A DNA stretch of 64,000 bases, from contig CAJNDS010000148.1 in NCBI GenBank assembly GCA_905221605.1, positions 1-64,000 on the forward strand, in the 5' to 3' direction. Origin of the DNA: Symbiodinium natans (Eukaryota > Sar > Dinophyceae > Suessiales > Symbiodiniaceae). This document shows, piece after piece, positions 13,744 to 23,835 of this stretch (position 1 is its first letter; each line of letters begins with the position of its first letter). The position numbers and the translations under genes were made by a program. The notes beneath the pieces are model-generated. The model had not been told where the DNA came from and made no database searches. It saw nothing but the letters and a program-made list of their open reading frames with translations.

Positions 13744-14586
13744 GATGAGCAGCACATGGCACGAACAGGGGCTGGATGCATGTCGCACATATTTTCGTGG
13801 CAGACCCAATGCACTCAGTGCTGCTGCATAAATATCCCTACACGTGTATGGTTCGTATACCTGACTAGGGACTATACTGTTATCCCAAAACTTCAGGTTC
13901 AGTTGGTTCCCAAAGGTATGCATAACTGGCACATAGCCATGTCGGGTTCGTCAACCCCGCTCTGGGACGGGACCTATCCCAAAGCCCTCGGAAACAGCAT
14001 TTTGGGTTTAGGGCTTAGGATTAAGAACGCCGAGAAGCTTTCACTCCTCGACAGCCAGATGCCACGAGGTTAGAAGCCGGGGTCCTTGAGCTGTACTCGC
14101 TTTCCAAAAGAGCATTTCCAGTTCGGGCTAATGGTTTTGGGTTTTGGGTTTAGAAAGGGTCGTCTCAACAAAGTGATTCAGCCCCGTAAACTCAAACAAA
14201 AAGCACCCTATCTCCCAACCTCTACCTTTTCAACCCTGGTGCTGCCAAATGATGAGTTGAATATGGTTCTAGAGCCGGAATGAGGTTTTTTTCGGGTTTA
14301 TCTCTCTCTCTCTCTCTGCCGTGCCATCCTCGAGGGTCTTGCTATGCAAGAGCACGAAAAGTAGGCTAGGATATCAGGAGGTTTTGGGGGTTTAGGGTTT
14401 AGGGATTTTGGGGTATCAGATATAACAGTCATGACCAGTCCTCCGCAATGGCCAGACATGGCACGGGCAGCAGCTTCCAGCACGTGGCGCGATGTCCGAT
14501 GACCACGGCCGTGTTTAGGGTTTAAGGTTTAGGGTGGTTATCTGAACTGTGCAAAGATGTCTGGCAGCATATGGTCGAACAAGTAC

Positions 14587-14705
14587 GCTGCTTGGAGGTT
14601 CAGGGTACGATAACCCAATCATAAGCCCCTTAAGTACCCTTATGGGGTTGAAATTGTGTTATAAGTACACTTGGGTTACTAGGTACCCCGAACCTCCAAG
14701 CAGCT
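14587..14705. mobile_element. Short TIR element, type II
   Basis: A 119-bp element with long inverted ends. The left end GCTGCTTGGAGGTTCAGGGTAC pairs with the right end GTACCCCGAACCTCCAAGCAGC nearly perfectly. The inside holds only short sequence and no open frame, so it is MITE-like and non-autonomous. Related ends are found at 38859-38975 and 47411-47521, and partly at about 21.64 and 49.55 kb. Confidence 0.75.
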
Positions 14706-15533
14706 ATTGTCAAGTTGGCTTGTAATGTGGTGGGTTCGGCTTGCAAACGTGCAGGTGTTAGTTTTGAGTTCGCCCGCGCAACAGGATGCCGCGTTCACGT
14801 GCAGAAAATCGTTCCGTAACATGAAAAGCAAACTGAACTCTTCGGATACACAGGGCCAGGTTCGCAGACGACCCAGTCGAGTGTAGCAGCCACCCAGTCG
14901 ACCCACACCCCACACCCCACACCCACCCGAACCCGCGCGGCGCGCACACGCGGAGGTGAGACTTCCTACATGGGCTCGGCAGGTCCTCAGATCAAGTGCT
15001 ATACACAGTCCTGCCTGCTTTTGCAAGGCTGGACCAGTGATGCTGGAAGATCTGATTCGACTGACCTGTTTTTGTTTAGACTCATCCGCGCATGGTCTAT
15101 TAGGGCTCTGCTCGATGTGGTAATCCGGCCCAACAGCGTTGACCAACGCTCAACCATCAGCTAAGTGACTGCTTGCAACGCGATTGGCTGCACAGGCGGT
15201 ATCAGAAGGTTCGACTTGTGTTACATTGTCTTGCAGCTTGCATGAACAGTAAGGCGGAACTCGCATGCCACAAGCCCTGTACTGCCTAGTCCTTGCTGTT
15301 GTTTATGTCAGGCAGACCGTGTTTATGTACAGTTCACAGGAGCATTGGCGGGCTTTTCACGCAAGACGCCGGCTGTGGGCGCATAGGGAACACGGCCACG
15401 AATTGGCACAGATGTACCCTGCTAAAGCCACGCCTACTTCGGAGGGCAGCGGCAAAACTGCAGGAAGCTGGCCCTAAACCCTAAACCCTAAACCCTAAAC
15501 CCTCACCCCAAGCCCATCTTCCTTGAACCCATG

Positions 15534-18470
15534 CTAGTCCTCGGAGCATCCCGGCAGTGGCTGAAAGAAGTCTGTCTTCTGGCAGTCCCACTTGACACTT
15601 TCTAAGAGCGCCGTGTCTTCTGCACTCAGCGAAGAGCGGAGGCAGTGCAAGTCGTCCTTGACGTAAGACCTGCAGGCCACTGAAACTAAAAGGGGAGTCG
15701 AACCTGGGGCCTTTGATTTTTTTTGATTTTGGGCCCCCTGGCGATATTACCTAATACCCTTATGTACACTATGATTTTGGGCCCCCTGGCGATATTACCT
15801 AATACCCTTATGTACACTATATACCCAGAAGTATGAATTGCTTAAGAGCCCCCCCCCCCCCCCGGAAAAAAAAGGAAACAGATAAATATAAAACAAGTGT
15901 GTATATATATATACACCTTCCCTATAAGGGTCATATAGGGATTTCTATTTTTTATTTGGAGTTCTTAAGCAAATAGTAGATAAACAAGGGTAAGGGACCC
16001 ATGGTTCCAACCCTAGATCAAAGCTTTCGCAAGGCCGCAGATGGGAGCTACACGTCAACCCCAAAGTTGGGGTTTAGGTTTTAGGATTTAGGGGCTAAAC
16101 CCCTTTTTGCTACAATTCCTATAAGAAGCACTTGAAGGAGCCTCAAGAGTAGCCTAGGCATAAAGGGTGCCCGTTTTGACTTCAAATCCTTTCTGCATCT
16201 GGAAATCCTAAACCCTAAACCCTAAACCCTAAACCCTAAACCCTAAACCCTAACTTGCAGGTGCGACTGAGGGGCGGCTCCAGCATGCTTGTGCACATGG
16301 CAATGCCCTTGTCCAAGTACCACCGGGCTACGATCCTCGCTTGGTCGAAGACAATGCGGTTGCAAAGCACGGTTTTAGGCAACAGGGGCCACTAAAAAAG
16401 ACCCCAAAGAGAAGGATTCTATTATCATAAGGATCCCAATTCGGGGTTTAGGGAGATAGGGGGTTTATGCCAGCAGTCAAAGGGCCCCCGCGCAGAACCT
16501 GAAGCGAAGAACCTGAGAAATGGCCAGTCTTTGACCAAAATCCCCAGGAAAGCACACTCCACTTGCGGGGAGGATTCCAGCGGAACCGAAGCCTCCCTAC
16601 CATCCTCCATACACGGCATCCCGCAGCCAAGCAGCTGAGAAGCAGTTGCGCCGTACTTCTTCGCGAGCTCGCTGGTAATTGATCTGCATGTGCCATTCAG
16701 ATAAGCAGCCTAAACCCTAAACCCTAAACCCTAAACCCTAAACCCTAAACCCTAAACCCTAAACCCTAAACCCTAAACCCTAAACCCTAAACCCTAAACC
16801 CTCCTAAACCCCAAACCCCAAACCCCAAACCCTAAACCACTACCCTTCCAATGACTCACTGTCGCAAAGGCCTGTGCGATTCAAGTTCGGCGGGCTCATC
16901 CAAGGAATCCCAGTTGTAGGGCCCCCAGGCCTCGTTGCAAAGGAACTCACTTCTCCTAAAGTCCTAGGCCCTAAACCCTAAACCCTAAACCCTAAACCCT
17001 AAACCCTAAACCCAGAACCCAGAACCCTAAACCTTGCGCGATGCAGGGCAACTGCAGACCAAGAAGCAGATAAAGTCATGCCCTGGTTCATGGCCCACTT
17101 GGCAAAACTCAGCTGCTTCTCGGGCATGAAGGGTGTGATCCATCCGTGCATGATGTCCGGCTTCACTCCTGGGCTATCTGGAGTCGAGTCAGTGGGTTTC
17201 GGGTTTAGGGTTTAGGGTTTAGGATTTAGGGCCTGCAAGATGCCCCTTTCAACCGCGTGTCCCAAAAACATGGGGGGATGGGACAGTGTGGCAAACCTAC
17301 GACACAGGCGGTCCTGTGGCGTTCATCAGGTATTCGATTTCCTTCTGCGTGTGGACGCCAACCTGTACTCAGCCAAGTCAAAACCGGGTGTGTTGCGGAA
17401 TTTCGAACCTTGGGGACCACATGAACCCCAACATTGTGGGGGGTCTTATACCTTTTCTGCTATCATGCCTAGAATCCCAATGACGGCACACGGCCCCACA
17501 AACCCTTCAAGGGCTCACTCCCAAGGAAGTCTTGGTGGAAGTCTTGAAGCCCTAAACCCTAAACCCTAAACCCCAAACCCCAAACCCCAAACCCTAAACC
17601 CTAAACCCTAAACCCTTCAAGGGCTCACTTGGTCCCCAAGGAAGTCTTGGTGCTGCTGAGCAGCACCAATGTGGCGAACCTTTCCGGCCCGCTGAGCATC
17701 GATGAGACCCCGGTACAGCTCCAAGTATTGCTCCCCCAGCCTTCAGGATCGAACACTACAATAATTGGGGTTTAGGGTTTAGGGTCTAGGGTCTAGGGTT
17801 TAGGGTCCAGGGTTTAGGGTTTAGGGTTTAGGGGTTTTGCCACCCGCTTAGCTGACCTCTCGGTTTAGGGTTTAGGGTTTAGGGTTTGGGGTTTAGGATT
17901 TAGGGTTTAGGGCTAATCCCTATTCAAGTACATGGACCATAAACCTTCCATAATATTCATGCAGTCACCAAGGAGCTCCACGTATTGCTCCTTCGTTACA
18001 TTCGCCAGGGAGATCTTCGTTTTGTATTCATTCTCAAGACCCCAATGGAGATACATATCCTCAGTAGTGCAGGTAATAACATCAAGCAAATCTTCTAGAA
18101 ACCTCAACAGGGCCATCAAGACTTGCCACGAACAAAGTCTGCTAGGCATGGGTCAGGAAGCATCAACGTAACTCACATTCAGCCGATGGAGGCTTGCATC
18201 CACCTGCCCCGCGGCCCAGTGCCGGGGATTCTGCAGCGCCTCGTCCGGAGGATCCAACGCTGTTGTGACCTGTTCGCCCGACACACGTCTGGGTATAAGG
18301 GGGGGTGTATAGGGGGGAATACGGCGGGTCCCCCCCCCCCCCCCGCCCCGCAACCCTAAATCCTAAACCTTTAAACCCTAAACCCGGCAAAGCTGAGGCG
18401 GGGTGCCCATATGTGCTCCCTCGGAACACCAGAGTCTCGAAGGCCTTGTCCCACAGCATGCTCATTGCCG
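15534..18470 (-). CDS. Aldo/keto-reductase-like protein, split by many introns
   Basis: Minus-strand exons read in order as an aldo/keto reductase, a family of NAD(P)H-dependent carbonyl reductases. Exons near 18.47-17.92 kb are less certain; one carries MYLHWG, which may be the catalytic-histidine strand. The 17760-17665 exon ends in AQRAGKVRHIG, matching the family's GKVR-x-IGVSN strand. Removing a GC-AG intron (17363-17664) joins it in frame to VGVHTQKEIEYLMNATGPP. Later exons contain FAKWAMNQGMTLSASWS (about 17.1 kb), ITSELAKKYGATASQ (about 16.67 kb), ARWYLDKGIAM (about 16.33 kb) and LSAEDTALLESVKW, then a stop at 15534-15536; these follow the order of the family's C-terminal half. The Asp-Tyr-Lys part of the active site was not found. 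Exons are separated by telomere-like arrays. A partial copy of the GKVRHIG exon lies at 26.55 kb. The family call is fairly secure, exon limits are not. Confidence 0.62.
15725..15820. repeat. Perfect 48-bp tandem duplication
   Basis: A 48-bp unit beginning GATTTTGGGCCCCC and ending TGTACACTAT occurs twice head to tail (15725-15772 and 15773-15820) without mismatch, which implies a recent event. Confidence 0.9.
15831..15979. mobile_element. Short TIR element, type I
   Basis: Inverted ends TTGCTTAAGAGCCCC and GTTCTTAAGCAAATAGTAG enclose a C tract, an A-rich stretch and a TA run. The same ends recur at 36012-36134, 42721-42961 and 44192-44291, and weakly at 33730-33811. No open frame; MITE-like. 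Confidence 0.7.
16207..16253. repeat. Interstitial telomere-like array (CCCTAAA)
   Basis: Near-perfect CCCTAAA heptamers, lying between two exons of the aldo/keto-reductase-like gene. Confidence 0.9.
16709..16837. repeat. Interstitial telomere-like array (CCCTAAA)
   Basis: About 18 heptamers, the last ones drifting to CCCCAAA. It lies between two minus-strand exons of the aldo/keto-reductase-like gene, so on the coding strand it reads TTTAGGG. Confidence 0.9.
16970..17028. repeat. Interstitial telomere-like array (CCCTAAA)
   Basis: About eight heptamers ending in CCCAGAA variants, between the exons at about 17.1 and 16.93 kb of the aldo/keto-reductase-like gene. Confidence 0.9.
17409..17640. 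mobile_element. Short TIR element, type VI, invaded by telomeric repeats
   Basis: The ends CTTGGGGACCACATGA and TCACTTGGTCCCCAAG are inverted copies of the type VI ends seen at 24052 and 28950. The flanking 4-mers GAAC (left) and GAAG (right) are a plausible target duplication with one change. It lies inside the 302-bp GC-AG intron of the aldo/keto-reductase-like gene and contains a telomere-like array (17538-17610) bracketed by a direct repeat. Confidence 0.65.
17766..17910. repeat. Interstitial telomere-like arrays (TTTAGGG)
   Basis: Two runs of TTTAGGG with TCTAGGG and TCCAGGG variants, separated by about 30 bp. On the minus (coding) strand these read CCCTAAA, the opposite of the arrays at 16.2-17.0 kb in the same gene. 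Confidence 0.85.
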
Positions 18471-18479
18471 TAACCTGGT

Positions 18480-20070
18480 CAAGGCTATAGGCTATAGGCT
18501 ATGTGGTTCATTACTATCTGAATATGGGCATACTGTTGCTATGGTTTTATGTCATTTCTACAATGAGATGGGCATTCTGCTACTGTAGTGTCATGTCATT
18601 TCTACACAATCTTATTGCGAAGGCACCCTAACCCCTAAACCCTAAACCCCAAACCCGGCACCCTAAACCGGGCAGCCATCTCTTGGGTGGAGTTTTCATC
18701 GACACTGCCAAGGCGCAGGGAGCTGTGACAACACGGCGGCCACCAGCAGCCAAGTACCTCGCCCACATTTGCATGCACGGGTTTAGGGTTCAGGCTTACT
18801 TGTTGCATTGTGCATCTGTAGGCGGCACGTCGCTGGGACAGGGGAAGGGAACTCCGAAAGTTGTGCACTTCATTTTACTTGATACGCCCCCCCCCCCCCC
18901 CCCCCGCCAGCTTTCTTGACTTTGGCGGTAAGTGATTGGGTTATTCACAGGCGGCTTAGGTCACTTCCGAACTTCTGGGCAGAACGTCCCCGCTTTGTGC
19001 GTGCCTCAAAAGAAACTTTAAGCCGTGTCCAAGCTTGAAGAAGGATGTGAAAGCAGCTTGGGGCAGCTCTTGGGAGGTCGCTGGGTGATTCGGCACAGGG
19101 TGCGCAGCATGGTACAGCCTGGGTTTGGGGCTTATAGAGACTTAGGGTGTAATTAAGCTTGAAGCGGCTCTGTCAGCTGATTGCTCGATGGTTCTTCCGT
19201 GTCTTCTGGCCGCAGCCGGCATCGCTAGTTTGCCCGCCGCACCGCGCCCCTCCCTCGCTATCTAGTGGCCCCGGGCGTTTAGGGTTTAGGGTTTATAGGG
19301 TTTAGGGTTTGTCACATGCGTAGTTCTCTACATTAGGTTTTGAGGGTCCGGATCCCTTTTGGGGATTAATTATTGCCAACAAGGTGCCGTACTGTGCAGG
19401 GACCGAATTTAGAGAACTACCGTATCCCGGTCGAAAGAGCCTGCATTTGGCCTTCTTTGGGGCATTTCGGGCGGGCTTCAGGAGATCTGACGTGCGCTGC
19501 CACCGCACATTCCCATCCGCACCTCGCAACACCTGGACGAACGTTGGCAGGCTTCACATCTTCGGGCGAGCCTTGAGCAGTCTGTGGAACTACGCTTGAC
19601 TTGCCTCACGTTCCACAGCATCTCGAGTGCACGAACTGAGGACGTGGCAGCATGCGATGTATCCAATCGCAGGAAGGCCCCTGGCAGAGCCCGTCACGGG
19701 TACAGTGTCGGTGCAAACGTCAGCTCGCGTGGCAAACCTCAGGGCTTCCACAAGTGGGGGTTGATCAACATCTGTCTCGAGGCCCCAAACCTTGCGTTCG
19801 CCCTAAAAACCCGTCAACCCCAATGTACTGTCCGGCATTTGACTGAATTTGCATGTTTAGGTACCCCTCCGCCTATGACCTCTGGACCTCCTGCCGACCC
19901 CGACGGACTTGCTTTGCTTGAGCCATAACCCCCACTGCACCCAATAATGTGCAACTCTTCTCTGGACCCTGCATGGAACCACCCCTTAATGCCACCCCCC
20001 GCATACAATTTGTGGACTCCCCACTATGGACCGCCTGTAGGGGATAGCACCTGAAAGCTCAAGCGTGCCT
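18480..20070. other. Mostly unassigned, with short arrays
   Basis: Contains a triplicated AGGCTAT, C tracts near 18330 and 18890, and scattered TTTAGGG units (19278-19310). Open frames at 18.68-18.79 kb and 19.3-19.95 kb exist on both strands and I could not decide which is coding, if either. Upstream exons of the aldo/keto-reductase-like gene may lie here. Confidence 0.4.
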
Positions 20071-20071
20071 T

Positions 20072-20308
20072 TAGGGTTTAGGGTTTAGGGTTTAGGGTTA
20101 AGGGTTAAGGGTTTAGGGTTTAGGGTTTAGGGTTTAGGGTTTAGGGTTTAGGGTTTAGGGTTTAGGGTTTAGGGCTTAGGGTTTAGGGTTTAGGGTTTCG
20201 ACTCTCACACTGGCATAAGCGGGCGAGGCAAGTTTAGGGTTTAGGGTTTAGGGTTTAGGGTTTAGGGTTTAGGGTTTAGGGTTTAGGGTTTAGGGTTTAG
20301 GGTTTAGT
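20072..20308. repeat. Long interstitial telomere-like array (TTTAGGG)
   Basis: Two blocks (20072-20197 and 20230-20308) of almost perfect TTTAGGG, interrupted by about 32 bp of unrelated sequence. One of the longest arrays in the window. Confidence 0.95.
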
Positions 20309-20559
20309 AAAATCCACCGGTCTCCACTTGCGGCGCGCCAAGCGGAGTTGGCACTTCGGGGGGGCTCGGAACTGTATGCGACTAGTTCAGGGTTTGGGCT
20401 TTAGGGTGAGGGTTTGGGTTTTCGGGTTAAAAGCCAGCCGCTGTCTTGGCGTCCACCGGGTGAAACTCTTCAGCTTGCCATGAGGAATCTACTACTCAGA
20501 GCGGAGATTTACAACAAGGGCCGATACTCTTCGATCAATCCCCTGCAGCCTAAACCCCA

Positions 20560-21095
20560 AACCCTCTGCAACGTTTTCTCCAGGGAGCTTGGGAGAGCGC
20601 AAGCGCTGAAGCTCGGTCTGCAGGAGTGATGTAGCGACGCCTCTGTGTTGCAAGCTCTTTGCACAGCGGACAGGTTTCGGGTTTAGGAAGTTTATAAATC
20701 CCTTCTTCTTCGCAGGACCAACAGTGCTCTTGATGCTCTGCACAAGGTCTCCGACACGGTGGCTAGGTTCAAGCCGCTGACCCTCTTGGGTCCAGTAAGG
20801 GAAAGCAGAACAGGACACAAGAGTTTGTTAGGAATAGAAAGGGTGCCCGTTTTGGTCTAAGGGAGAAAATCACACCCTTACGGGACCTACCTAAAAAGGG
20901 AATACGGACCTACTCTGAGTCCTAGTATCCCATTTGAGGGTTGGTGAACTGGAGTTTCTATAAACCCTAAACCCTAAACCCTGGGGCATCAGCCCAGGAG
21001 CTCTCGCTCTCCTCGGAAGTGACGGCAAATCTGTCACTCAGCGTCTGCAGCAGGGATGCCAGGAAACCAATGGCCCATAAGCCCACAAGTTTCAT
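20560..21095 (-). CDS. 5' exons of a secreted or targeted protein
   Basis: A minus-strand ATG at 21093-21095 opens a frame beginning MKLVGLWAIGFLASLLQTLS, a typical hydrophobic signal-like N-terminus, followed by an acidic serine-rich stretch (TSEESESSW). Two further minus-strand exons follow: about 20820-20690, containing AFPYWTQEGQRLEP and GDLVQSIKSTVGP, and about 20640-20575, containing GVATSLLQTELQRLRSPKLP. I do not recognise the product. They may be the start of the aldo/keto-reductase-like gene, which lies downstream on the same strand, or a separate gene. The introns hold telomere-like heptamers. Confidence 0.4.
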
Positions 21096-21219
21096 GGCGG
21101 ATCATGGAACTTGGCAGATACGCCGTGGAGTTTCGGTATGCTGCCTTGATACAACACGGCGATTTGACAGCATCATGCTCCACTTGCACGCAATATGCTT
21201 GCCTGGCCCTAAACCCTAA

Positions 21220-22560
21220 ACCCTAAACCCGATTCCCCAAAGGACCAGGGGGGTAGATCCGACCTTTGCATAGGGGTACCTGTTTTGGGGGTGCCTTTAA
21301 GGGGATCCTGCCTTGCCTGAGCTGTGAGAATATAAGCTTTGCCCTGCCAGGTCTCATTGAAGTTTGAAGTTTTCTTGGAAACTGCTCCAGGCGCCTCTCA
21401 GAAATCTTGATTTCCGTCTGGTGGTGGCATCCTTATCTAGAAGAAACTAGCATCACGAGTGCTTGTGTATGACTTCGCAAACCGCGCTCAAGCGTTTTCT
21501 AGACTGATCGCGGCTTTGCAGGCCTAAACCCTTTTTGCTTCAGCAGGCCTAAACCCTATCAACCCTAAACCGTAAAACCCGAGGGTTTGCTCTCTGTCGG
21601 ACTGCATCACTTCATAAAGCACGCGCACGTTATACCAAGGGAGGTTCATGGGTACTTAAAACCCCCCCCAACTATAAGTCTACTTAACCTACTGAGAGGA
21701 CTGAATTAGGGAGCTTAAAAAGTACAGTTATGATTGGAGTTTTCAGTACGTACAAGTAAGTACTCTGTTGAGACATCTGCAGAGTGGGTTGTTCCAAAAA
21801 GTTTTTTGGTTTGATCCCAGCGGGTTCAAACTCGGAGCTTCTTTCGCCATTGACGAGAATGACATGGAAGTAGTATATACAATACGCTATAATGCATCAT
21901 AGTGTCAAAGCATCCATCGACATTTAACAAGTCAGAATACGCTACAATTGTATATGACAATGAAATACCCTCCTTGGGATCTTTATTTAGCATGCGTAAT
22001 CACGGTCACCTCTGAAATTCAGAAAGCGTACCCAAAGTTCAAAAGGCTCCGATGTAGTTCCGTTTTGTGTTAGTTATTAATGGGGGTTCTAGTATGCTAG
22101 CCACAAAGGTACTACATTTGGGTACGGTCCTGGAGTTTCTCTTGTGTCTACGGATGTGAGTGCTCAAGAGGCATTTTTAAGGTTTAGGGTTTTTGGGGTT
22201 TAGGGTTTAGTGGTTGGACGGAGGATGGAGTTCAGGATTGAGGGGTCCAGGGAGGGCTGGGTCCTTCCAGGGATATGTCAGACTTGCACGCGCCTTTCGC
22301 ACGACTTTCTACATTTCCTTGCAAGGACCTTTCGATCAACACCCATGTAGCAATACGCACTGCAGTCACCAGTCTCCTACTGAATACCAGTGCCGAGTTC
22401 CAGTAGGCACTTGGCGTGATTAGTTTGCCTTGCAAGGGTTAACCGCAAGAAGAGGCAGCGCATTGCGTCCAGGGCACTAGCACGTACAGTAGGGAGAGTA
22501 GGTACACTCCCCTAGAACCTAAATTTGGTTTTTAAATATCCTCTTGGAATTCAATATAAA
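21220..22560. other. No clear gene; part of a type II element
   Basis: From 21641 the sequence GGAGGTTCATGGGTACTTAA matches the left end of type II TIR elements, but a clear right end was not found. The rest is AT-richer than its surroundings. A minus frame at about 22435-22232 might be an exon but has no recognisable domain. Confidence 0.4.
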
Positions 22561-22568
22561 CGAAAATT

Positions 22569-23050
22569 CTAAAAAAAAACAAGGGGGATATAGGTATAGG
22601 AGAGTACGAGACTAAGTACATCTTCGCGCACAGTGTTGTCCTGTCGATCTTCTTTCACGTCGAGTTCCCCCCCCTCAAGGAAGCAGCGAAGCTCTCTGCA
22701 CAGGAGGCTGCCGCGCGGGTCTGTAATGCAAATCGGCAGCCCAAAAAAGCTTTGCCTTCCATGGTGCAGGGGCACTTTTCGCCCTTTCGAGCTTTGGGAA
22801 TCCTGGTTTAGGGCTTAGGGTTTAAAGGGTTCTTTTAGGGTTTGTAGGGTTTGGGGCTGGGAAGCGGTGGTATAAGGCCGTTCCCATTGCATGGCGAAGG
22901 TGCAAGAGCGGTGCGCAAGTGAGGGTTTCATCCGTTCGGCACTTGTGACCATGTGGATGAATCCTTGTGTTACTTCCCGCGCGCTCCGGATTGGACCGCT
23001 CCGAATTGGACCACAGCTTGGGCGTGCTCCTACAGACACGAGCAAAACTG
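22569..23050 (-). CDS. Possible exons of an unrecognised protein
   Basis: Two minus-strand open stretches look protein-like: about 22775-22610, with FGLPICITDPRGSLL followed by an acidic segment, and about 23045-22870, with GFIHMVTSAERMKPSL. The first has a faint resemblance to the start of a PAS core (ITDP-x-G). They are separated by TTTAGGG units at about 22805-22850. No splice junction could be settled, so the link between them is inference. Confidence 0.3.
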
Positions 23051-23176
23051 TGGGACACTGACGTACTAGATGCTGTATACCTAAACCCTAAACCCTAAAC
23101 CCTAAACCCTACTGTTCGCTTCAGCCTCAAAGTTCGAGCCGTGGCCGAAGATGGCTTTGGAGTTTCGCCTGCGGGA

Positions 23177-23237
23177 TAGGGTTTAGGGTTTAGGGTCTAG
23201 GGTCTAGGGTCTAGGGTCTAGGGTTTAGGGTTTAGGG
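23177..23237. repeat. Interstitial telomere-like array with TCTAGGG variants
   Basis: TTTAGGG heptamers with four consecutive TCTAGGG units in the middle. Blocks of one variant inside an array suggest local tandem expansion after insertion. Confidence 0.85.
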
Positions 23238-23835
23238 ATAGGCTGGTCGGGGGCGACGAAGTGTTGTGTAGGCGCAAGCAAGTGTTTCAGTGTTTCAATC
23301 TTCACAGTTTTTTGTTTCAGCTTTCTCCTCAGTGGGTTGTGCAAAAACAAGAAGTGCCTGAGTCGATCAAGAAGCCGGCCTGGAGCCGGCGGAAGATTCG
23401 GCACTTTTTGGCGGCAAATTTTGAGCCCGGAGCTAAGCTCCATGCCAGTACACCCGAAACCTCCCAAAACATCTCTTAACATCCCGATAAACCCCAAACC
23501 ATGAACGTTAAACCGAAACCCTAAACCAGCCCTAAACCCCAAACATCCCTAAGCCCTAAACCATCTTTAAACATCCCTAAACCCCAAACATCCCTAGGCC
23601 CTAAACCCTGGACCCAGCCTGCAGAAACGCGGGGCCCAAAAAGCGCTGGTGCCGAGACTTCCTGGCAGCTCGCAGAAGCTCGCATCCCAAGATTGACAAA
23701 CACTCCTCCTACAAGGGTTTAGGGCTTAGGGTTTAGGGCTTAGGGTTTAAGCGGCACGAACAACTCATCATGGGCTCTTGAAGAATCATTGGCTTCTACT
23801 AGGCCGGGTCACTAGACAAGGCACCTCTACAGAAC

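Noticed and set aside
17240-17760. A plus-strand reading that joins across the type VI element (GA donor) into a smooth protein
   Set aside because: The minus strand of the same exons gives AQRAGKVRHIG joined by a GC-AG intron to VGVHTQKEIEYL, a clear aldo/keto-reductase segment with matching exons on the same strand downstream. The plus reading is a shadow.
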